The translations under genes were made by a program, and so were the position numbers. The notes beneath the pieces were generated by a model that was given only the letters and a program-made list of their open reading frames with translations, was not told where the DNA came from and did no database searches. From a virus: a DNA stretch of 20,391 bases. Positions 14,873 through 20,391 of this stretch are shown in pieces. Positions within the stretch are counted from its first letter, which is position 1. Every line of letters begins with the position of its first letter. The stretch is from the IMG/VR virus record IMGVR_UViG_3300022846_000008, positions 1 to 20,391 of that record, one strand, 5' to 3'.

Positions 14873-15119
14873 AAGTCCACCCGTCTATATAATTACCGAC
14901 AATTGAATGAGTACAACCACATTTGCTACACGTATAATTACATGTTCGTATATTCCTGTCCGGATTAATGTTTTCACCATCTTCATTATACATTGGCGCA
15001 AAATACATGGCTGTTATCGTACCAGCCATCTCAGTTCGTATTGTTGGCACACAACAATATGGACATACTGGGATATCCCCAGTAAAAATAACCTTTTTAT
15101 TCCTTGTTTCTTTTGTCAT
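14862..15119 (-). CDS. Small zinc-ribbon protein, 85 aa
   Basis: Its ATG overlaps the TAA of the minor head gene (TAATG). Two Cys pairs, CPYC (C19, C22) and CSKC (C64, C67), frame a short beta region and suggest a single zinc-ribbon fold; C23 and C69 lie beside them. The rest has strands with TRNKKVIFTGDIPV and a loop EDGENINPDRNIRTC. Small zinc ribbons like this are common in phage head modules as accessory genes without a known role, and a structural or nucleic-acid-binding role is possible. No other domain fits in 85 residues. Confidence 0.75.
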   Translation of the reverse strand: MTKETRNKKVIFTGDIPVCPYCCVPTIRTEMAGTITAMYFAPMYNEDGENINPDRNIRTCNYTCSKCGCTHSIVGNYIDGWTYDK

Positions 15120-17278
15120 TATTTCACCTTTAATATTGATTTCTTTACCTTGAAATCCTCTGTTAAATTATCTCTTACAAAATAAGGCTTCGTTTTATAT
15201 TTTGCTATTTTACCCTTGTTTTTCTCGATCCAGTTCTCCGCTGTCTTTGGAATAGTTCTCACATATCTCTGAGGTCTTATCTTACCCCCGTTTATGTGGT
15301 CGATAAACTCTCTCTTGTTTAATAATATTGAGGTTGAGTAACAAAAACAGCCCACATGCCATCCACCAAAGACAAATCCCTTCGGATAACGACCCTGCAA
15401 ATCATCGCAGTTATGCACAACAAATCCTTTTATAACAAAACTATTATCTTCTTCTACTGCCAAATTATATTTTGTTATCGGTGCTTTATTTTCGGCTGTC
15501 CAATCTTTTATTTTTGTAATTTTTACATTCATAAATTCATAATTACCAGAATGATTATTTATAACTCTATCTATCTCATTACTGCATAAATTTAAATGTT
15601 TTCTTATCTCATTATCAGTAAATCTTAATACGGTAAAACCTTTATTCTCTATTTCTTTTTGCCTTTTTAAATCTTTTTCTTTATCTTGATGCCAATACCA
15701 TCCGTCACATTCCAATGCTATTTTATAATCGGTTAAAACAAAGTCTATGAAATATAACCTTTTATCTCCATTTTTACGATAAACATCCCTTTCAAATGGG
15801 TAAGTATGAATATATTTTATTCCCTTTTGCTTTAACAACCATTCCATTTTCTTTTCTATGAATGTAGAATTTTTATTCTGAGCTAATTTTTTCATCGCTT
15901 TAATATTATTTTTAGCTTGCTGAAATGGATGTGTTCCATTCTTAACTTTTTCTCTCATTGTTATCATTAAATTTTTTATTGCTTTCTGCCTATTTTCAGG
16001 ATTAATTAAATTATCTACATTTTTACCGCTATCTACCCAATCTTTAAAATAAGGGATTCCACCCTTGCATCTTTTTTTTGCCTTTTTTGATATATTTTCT
16101 CTATGATTAGGATCGCTCCACTGTTTTTTAGTTATCGCTTTGCTTGCACAAGATTTAGAACAATATTCTCTATAATATGGAATTAATTTCCCACACCATT
16201 TACATCTTGAAGCTAATATCTTAACTTTATCTCCAACTTTTATATCTTTTGCTGGAATCCATTTATTATTTATTAAAAAAGGATGATTCTCTGTTGAGCT
16301 TATTTTGTTAGATTTTGCCCTGCTATCATATTCACATTTATATTCAATAGTCCTCATTTTTACTTTATGAGTTGTAGTTTTATATTTTTTAGTTACTCTT
16401 CTGAATTTTCCCTTATGAGTTAAAACTAAATCATTTTCTTTTATTTTATAAATAGGAATCCAGCCCTTTGAAGTTAAAATTCTATACTGACCTGATATAA
16501 AACACATGTCCATTATTTCGTGAGAAGCAGACAGATGAACCTCTATCCCTGTAACGAATGGCATTTGTTGTCTACGTGTGAAATCCGATAATCTATAAGC
16601 TAAGTTTGTTTCATTTGCAGACAGACGGAGGGCGTTCTTATATGAGCTTCTATAAACACCACTTCCCGGAGGGTATGCTTTGGCTGCTTTGCTCAAAACA
16701 AGTTTTCCTTCAACCCTAACTCTTCTGAATAGTTTGTGTGGTTCGTTAAGATAATTCCTTATATCTATGGATATTCCGGCTGCACTTTTGCCTGCGGATA
16801 TACCCGAACCAAGGTAAAGCTCGATCTGACTTTTTGTTGCTTCGGTTAAATTCCAAATTCTTTTACTGAGATTTAACCCCGCCTCTGTTCGTTTCAGGAA
16901 TTCATTGAGTGCTTCAAGATTGAGATTGTTATACGAGGTTATTATCTTTTGGGATATTTTGATTCCTTGCGTGTACATTGCAACAAGTTCACTGTTCTTT
17001 TGGTTCGCTAAATTCCAGCCGTATTTAACGTCCCTCTGGATGGCAGTATCGATCTCTTTGTATAATCTCTCAAGTGTCTTGGTTATTTGACGCTCAACGC
17101 CCTTATTTGACCGAAATAACATACCTTCTTTCATTATGTCGGGATAGTTAATGTGCTGATTTGCTATTCTTTTAGATAGTTCCTTTATTGCACTTTCAAG
17201 AATTGCCTTAATTTCTGCTTCTCTTTTGACAATATCTCTGAAAATACTGTCTGCATATAGCTTTTCTATGTCTATCAT
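15119..17278 (-). CDS. MuF-type minor head protein (phage head morphogenesis) with in-frame intein
   Basis: 719 aa as encoded. Residues 1-258 and 624-719 are host protein (354 aa after splicing, a usual length for the family), and residues 259-623 are an intein. The N-extein is helical, and includes GISIDIRNYLNEPHKLFRRV and SSYKNALRLSANETNLAYRL, as in the MuF / SPP1 gp7 family. The joined motif reads SASHEIMDM + CDDLQGRYPKG ... GWHVGCFCYS, matching the family pattern SxxHxxxDxCxxLxGxxYP ... HPxCxC, with HVGCFC in place of the usual HPNCRC. These proteins bind the portal or inner head, and some carry toxin domains; none is seen here. The start overlaps the 123-aa gene (ATGA). It lies after the portal, as expected. 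Confidence 0.9.
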   Translation of the reverse strand: MIDIEKLYADSIFRDIVKREAEIKAILESAIKELSKRIANQHINYPDIMKEGMLFRSNKGVERQITKTLERLYKEIDTAIQRDVKYGWNLANQKNSELVAMYTQGIKISQKIITSYNNLNLEALNEFLKRTEAGLNLSKRIWNLTEATKSQIELYLGSGISAGKSAAGISIDIRNYLNEPHKLFRRVRVEGKLVLSKAAKAYPPGSGVYRSSYKNALRLSANETNLAYRLSDFTRRQQMPFVTGIEVHLSASHEIMDMCFISGQYRILTSKGWIPIYKIKENDLVLTHKGKFRRVTKKYKTTTHKVKMRTIEYKCEYDSRAKSNKISSTENHPFLINNKWIPAKDIKVGDKVKILASRCKWCGKLIPYYREYCSKSCASKAITKKQWSDPNHRENISKKAKKRCKGGIPYFKDWVDSGKNVDNLINPENRQKAIKNLMITMREKVKNGTHPFQQAKNNIKAMKKLAQNKNSTFIEKKMEWLLKQKGIKYIHTYPFERDVYRKNGDKRLYFIDFVLTDYKIALECDGWYWHQDKEKDLKRQKEIENKGFTVLRFTDNEIRKHLNLCSNEIDRVINNHSGNYEFMNVKITKIKDWTAENKAPITKYNLAVEEDNSFVIKGFVVHNCDDLQGRYPKGFVFGGWHVGCFCYSTSILLNKREFIDHINGGKIRPQRYVRTIPKTAENWIEKNKGKIAKYKTKPYFVRDNLTEDFKVKKSILKVK
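15410..16504 (-). other. Intein with Vsr/DUF559-like nuclease and zinc-finger segment
   Basis: 365 residues (259-623 of the host ORF). The N-terminal block begins CFISGQYRILTSKGW, with IPIYKIKENDLVLT after it; block B contains STENHPF and DIKVGDKVKI; the C-terminal blocks read YNLAVEEDNSFVIKGFVVHN and end His-Asn before Cys+1 (C624). These are the residues needed for splicing. In place of a LAGLIDADG nuclease there is a Cys4 motif (CKWC-x10-CSKSC, residues 359-377), a Lys-rich SDPNHRENISKK segment resembling NUMOD-type DNA-binding repeats, and a DUF559/Vsr-like domain (about 472-572) with D512 in FIDFVL and E523/D525 in ALECDGWYWH, the PD-(D/E)xK site of this fold. It is more AT-rich than the flanking extein in the lines I counted by hand. 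It looks intact, so a spliced, homing-competent intein is likely. Confidence 0.9.
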
Positions 17279-17646
17279 TTGACAGGAGTATCTTTATATT
17301 GATTTGATTTAAACCTTAGACAACTAACTGGATTGACCCCCCAAGTACCTTCCGTTGACAATTTATATAGCCCGGTTTCACAGATAACCCTTATGATAAT
17401 TACGCCTCTTTGACCATTCTTTCTTACAATACGAGCAGTGATGTCATATATGCACTCACCGATTCTCTTTTCACCAGTAATCTCATAATCGGTCACCCTT
17501 GTATTCTGAAACGTTTTTCTCATATCTTTTTTAACGTTTCTGTTATGAGTTTTGATCCATGTTATTGTTAGTGACTTCATCAACTTAGCCCATGATCTGT
17601 TTTTCCATAATTCGAGAAATCGTTCAACTGCTTGTTTATGGTTCAT
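17275..17646 (-). CDS. Unrecognised protein, 123 aa, between portal and minor head protein
   Basis: It overlaps the portal gene by 11 nt and the minor head gene by 4 nt (ATGA). The N-terminus is helical and basic (MNHKQAVERFLELWKNRSWA, then KLMKSLTITWIKTH). The second half is beta with YEITGEKRIGECIYDITARI, QRGVIIIRVICETG and LYKLSTEGTWGVNP. Helices followed by a curved sheet suggest an NTF2-like fold, but I cannot confirm it. There are no catalytic motifs. Its fixed place beside portal and minor head genes suggests a small head protein; this is inference. Confidence 0.7.
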   Translation of the reverse strand: MNHKQAVERFLELWKNRSWAKLMKSLTITWIKTHNRNVKKDMRKTFQNTRVTDYEITGEKRIGECIYDITARIVRKNGQRGVIIIRVICETGLYKLSTEGTWGVNPVSCLRFKSNQYKDTPVK

Positions 17647-19027
17647 ACGATTCGCCTAATTTCTTAACTTCTTGCTTTTCGGCTTCGAGATTTTTGATTT
17701 CCTCTTCGGCATTTTCAATCATCGGGTTGGCTTTTACTGCGGATTCTTGACTCATAAACGCCTCACCTCCCAGTGCTTGTGAAATAGATTTAATAGTATT
17801 AACAGCATCCTTTGGAATAATGTTGCCAAATTCAATGCTTATGTCGAGTTCATCTAGTATGTCCTTTTTCACAACATAATTTTTCCCGGATACGACATCG
17901 ACAATATTCCCGATTATTGCCTTTATAAGGTTTATCTCTCGTAGGATACCTTCACCGAATATCTCCTCATCGTTTTTACAGGCAATAATAGAATCTAACA
18001 GCATAAAATAAACAGTCTCAGCAGCCACCTTTCCAAGTCCTTTTATATTATCAAAACCAAGATTTGCAGTTGAGGTAAGTGTGAAAATGTTATTTCTGAG
18101 AGATTCCATTTGTAATTTTATGGATTCAGGCGACTCGTCCCATGTAAGATATTCAGCGCCTCCGTGTTGTGTTTTCCCGTCAATAAGTACTTCGTCAAAC
18201 TGTAATAACTTCCCTACCTCTCCTTTTTCAGGCATAGCTTTGGGTGCCCCGAACAAAAGTAATAACGGATTGCCAAAATAGTCGTTGGTATCATCATGCT
18301 TTGATTCTCGTGATTCGAGTGTCGTAATTGACGACTGAACTGGAAACCATATTGGTTTCTTTGATGGTGCGGGATAGTAAATAACGGGTATTTTACCAAT
18401 CAGATTCGGTATTTCATCAGACACATATCCCTGCCCTTTATCACTATAATAATAAAATCTATCCTTCGTATATAAGTCAACATGCTCAACAGTTTTATCG
18501 TCAACTGTGGTGGTTTTATATTTTCTTGCAAATCCATCCATATCACCATAATCATTAAAGTGTGGGTAAAGAAGATCTCCATTTTCATAAGATAACAGCA
18601 AGACCTTCACCTCTTTATCAGGTGTTATATACCATAGCTCTGCTACATGTGATTCAATATAAACCTTTTCTGCAAGTTTGCGCCTGAAAAAATCCATTTT
18701 ATTCTTTTTTAGAATATCGAGAATCATGTCAAATGCTATTTGATTTTCGGGTGTTTTATTGTTTAACTTGAATATTACAGGTTTTCCAAATAAAAACGCT
18801 TTCCTAAAGTCCGTTATTTTCTTTTGATATGTCAAAACTATTTTGGCTACAGGTACTTTTATGGCATTTTTACCCAACCCCTTTATTTTATCCGGACGAT
18901 TAAGAATTGCATGCTTGCCGTCATATTGATCTTGCCATGTTGCAATATCACGATCAACCGTATCCTTACATATCTTTTCAATTATTTTAGCATTGTCTTT
19001 TAATGCTAAAATTTCTTCAATATTCAT
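17636..19027 (-). CDS. Portal protein (SPP1 gp6-like)
   Basis: 463 aa; AGGAG lies 6 nt before the ATG and overlaps the terminase stop (TAGGAG). VPVAKIVLTYQKKITDFRKA and FLFGKPVIF (about 58-87) are the SPP1-gp6-like N-terminal pattern. A helical segment with MDFFRRKLAEKVYIESHVAE, a central strand-rich wing, HDDTNDYFGNPLLLLFGAP, LTSTANLGFDNIKGLGKVA and SGKNYVVKKDILDELDIS follow, and the protein ends in a charged coiled-coil-like tail. A ring of twelve copies forms the DNA channel at one capsid vertex and binds the terminase, adaptor and minor head protein. Length and order right after the terminase fit the family. Confidence 0.92.
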   Translation of the reverse strand: MNIEEILALKDNAKIIEKICKDTVDRDIATWQDQYDGKHAILNRPDKIKGLGKNAIKVPVAKIVLTYQKKITDFRKAFLFGKPVIFKLNNKTPENQIAFDMILDILKKNKMDFFRRKLAEKVYIESHVAELWYITPDKEVKVLLLSYENGDLLYPHFNDYGDMDGFARKYKTTTVDDKTVEHVDLYTKDRFYYYSDKGQGYVSDEIPNLIGKIPVIYYPAPSKKPIWFPVQSSITTLESRESKHDDTNDYFGNPLLLLFGAPKAMPEKGEVGKLLQFDEVLIDGKTQHGGAEYLTWDESPESIKLQMESLRNNIFTLTSTANLGFDNIKGLGKVAAETVYFMLLDSIIACKNDEEIFGEGILREINLIKAIIGNIVDVVSGKNYVVKKDILDELDISIEFGNIIPKDAVNTIKSISQALGGEAFMSQESAVKANPMIENAEEEIKNLEAEKQEVKKLGESYEP

Positions 19028-19035
19028 GGTTTCTC

Positions 19036-20391
19036 CTAAAATATACCGAGTTCTTCGGCTGTTATTTCCTTTTTATCCCGTATCCTGATCGGTGTAAATA
19101 TCATCTTAACCGCATCAAACTTATCGGGACTTCGATTAATTATTTTCTTCATTTCTTTTTTATCCGGCAATACTATTATTGTAGCATTGCTTCTATATTC
19201 ATATTTTAAATTTAAAATTTCCTCGTCAAGTTCCTTGTCTGGTTGTAATGCAAGATTAATCCCTATTTCAGGATTTAGAGCTTCCCTAAGTCGCCAAGCA
19301 GTAAAGGAATTCATGTCAACGAAACTAAAATTACCATAATAATCCTTAATGCCCTTGACTGCCTTTGTGTAATTACCCTTGAATCCATAAACGTTTTTCA
19401 TGCCCTGTTCGGCAAGTCTTGACTGTGTGCCGGCACCTTCTCCAACCACGTCTATAATACCTATGTTATTTTCATTCAACATTCCCTTTAATATTCCAGC
19501 AGCTTGCATGTGAATTTTCTTAGTCTTTGGCAGGTTAAGAGATTTAAATGAAATATGTTTCTCGCTACCCCACGCCATGACATTTTTATCTCTTCCCATA
19601 CCTGCAACATCCAAAGTAATTCTTTTGGGATCTTCTACCTTTCTTTGTTTATTCCATCTTCTATGTGATGCTTCGAGCCATTCAAGTGGTATGAGACAGT
19701 CTGAACTTTCAATTGGATATTCACCAAGAATCCTTATTCTGAATTGGTCTTTTGGTCTGTAATATTGCCCCTCAAACTTGAAATCAAACAGGTCTGGTTT
19801 AAATTCCTCTTTTGTTATGCTTTGCACCCACCCCTCAGTATTTATAGCCCTTTTCACCGCATGATAATCAACCTGCCCGGAAATAAGCATTTTCTTTGAC
19901 CGCACATTTGGCGAACTCAATGCAGATAAACTAAAATGAATATACTCTTCTGAATAGGTTGATCTATAACTCTCTCCAGTTCTTTTGAAAGGATTAAACG
20001 CAAGCCCAAGTCTCGGATCTTCACTCCCCATGAGACAACCCTTTGCTGCGTTAAAAATCTCTTGAACTATCCCTGTTGCCTCTGTCATTAATATCATCGT
20101 ATGTAGAGAGTGGAAGCCATTCCATGCGTCCAGTGCTTTGTCGCCTGCTTTGAATGAAATCAGAAATTTATCTCCTCGCTCCTCTCCATTCTTATCGTAA
20201 AATTTAATTCCATCAGCCATTAATCTGCCATCGAGAGGTATCTTGAACGTTGAAAGCACCTTTCGTAACTCTGCCATCATGATCTTATATGCCTGGCGCC
20301 CAGTTGGAGCCGTCAATATAACCTTCACGTCTTTTGGAACTAAGTATATTCTACAAATACCGGCACATGCAAAAACAAAATCCTTCCCCCG
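19036..20391 (-). CDS. Terminase large subunit, 5' end beyond the window
   Basis: 451 visible residues; the frame is open to the right edge, so the GTG at 20328 is not the real start. The first visible residues (RGKDFVF) are the end of the Walker A loop (GxxxxGKD/T). The Walker B region reads MILMTEATGI, with Thr where Asp is usual and Glu in place. A coupling motif LGLAFNPFKRTGES follows. The nuclease domain shows LDVAGMGRDKNVMAWG (Asp261 and Asp268 by visible numbering), GIIDVVGEGAGTQSRL (Asp314) and SPDKFDAVKM (Asp426), the acidic residues of the RNase H-like fold. It cuts and drives DNA into the procapsid through the portal, whose gene follows directly. The small subunit should lie just upstream, outside the window. 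Confidence 0.93.
   Translation of the reverse strand, partial: RGKDFVFACAGICRIYLVPKDVKVILTAPTGRQAYKIMMAELRKVLSTFKIPLDGRLMADGIKFYDKNGEERGDKFLISFKAGDKALDAWNGFHSLHTMILMTEATGIVQEIFNAAKGCLMGSEDPRLGLAFNPFKRTGESYRSTYSEEYIHFSLSALSSPNVRSKKMLISGQVDYHAVKRAINTEGWVQSITKEEFKPDLFDFKFEGQYYRPKDQFRIRILGEYPIESSDCLIPLEWLEASHRRWNKQRKVEDPKRITLDVAGMGRDKNVMAWGSEKHISFKSLNLPKTKKIHMQAAGILKGMLNENNIGIIDVVGEGAGTQSRLAEQGMKNVYGFKGNYTKAVKGIKDYYGNFSFVDMNSFTAWRLREALNPEIGINLALQPDKELDEEILNLKYEYRSNATIIVLPDKKEMKKIINRSPDKFDAVKMIFTPIRIRDKKEITAEELGIF

Noticed and set aside
15119-17278. Toxin or ADP-ribosyltransferase domain in the MuF protein, as seen in some family members
   Set aside because: The extra 365 residues have clear intein ends and a Vsr/DUF559-like nuclease; the C-extein is only 96 residues and has no toxin motif.
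20326-20328. GTG at 20328 as the start of a 430-aa terminase
   Set aside because: The frame is open upstream to the edge and encodes RGKDFVF, the end of the ATPase P-loop, so the gene begins outside the window.

Overview
The window is a contiguous, entirely minus-strand late (structural) module of a tailed double-stranded DNA phage or prophage, read from right (upstream) to left (downstream). It is AT-rich and gene-dense. Many genes overlap by 1 to 11 nt (ATGA or TAATG junctions), and several have a strong Shine-Dalgarno sequence of the GGAG type, often fused to the stop codon of the gene before. A tail tube protein, a tape measure and a frameshifted tail-assembly chaperone are present without any visible sheath gene, so a long non-contractile (siphovirus-like) tail is most likely. 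The host cannot be fixed from the sequence. Regular use of Shine-Dalgarno sites argues mildly against a Bacteroidota host, although several proteins resemble families I associate with phages of that group. No integrase, lysis, replication, tRNA or CRISPR feature is visible.

Packaging and head (20391 to 11530): large terminase (5' end beyond the right edge), SPP1-gp6-like portal, an unknown 123-aa protein, a MuF-type minor head protein interrupted by a 365-aa intein with a Vsr/DUF559-like nuclease, a small zinc-ribbon protein, an unknown 109-aa protein, a small 58-aa ORF behind a candidate promoter, a scaffold protein, a head decoration/fibre-like protein and a GpE-family major capsid protein.

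Neck and tail (11527 to 5440): adaptor, stopper, HK97-gp10-like completion protein, tail terminator-like protein, an unknown 67-aa protein, a tail tube protein with an Ig-like C-terminal domain, the tail assembly chaperone with a well-formed -1 programmed frameshift signal giving a G/GT pair, and a 1033-aa tape measure.

Baseplate and host contact (5443 to 1): a 936-aa hub/tail-associated protein with an N-terminal carbohydrate-binding-like domain and a C-terminal array of about 12 DSxxLSD repeats, two small unrecognised tail-region proteins, and a tail fibre (3' end beyond the left edge) built of repeats, including a 321-bp in-frame duplication that touches the window edge.

The points most worth a second look are the intein inserted exactly at the conserved Cys of the MuF motif, the textbook slippery heptamer plus hairpin in the tail chaperone, and the DSxxLSD repeat array with its perfect 72-bp tandem repeats.
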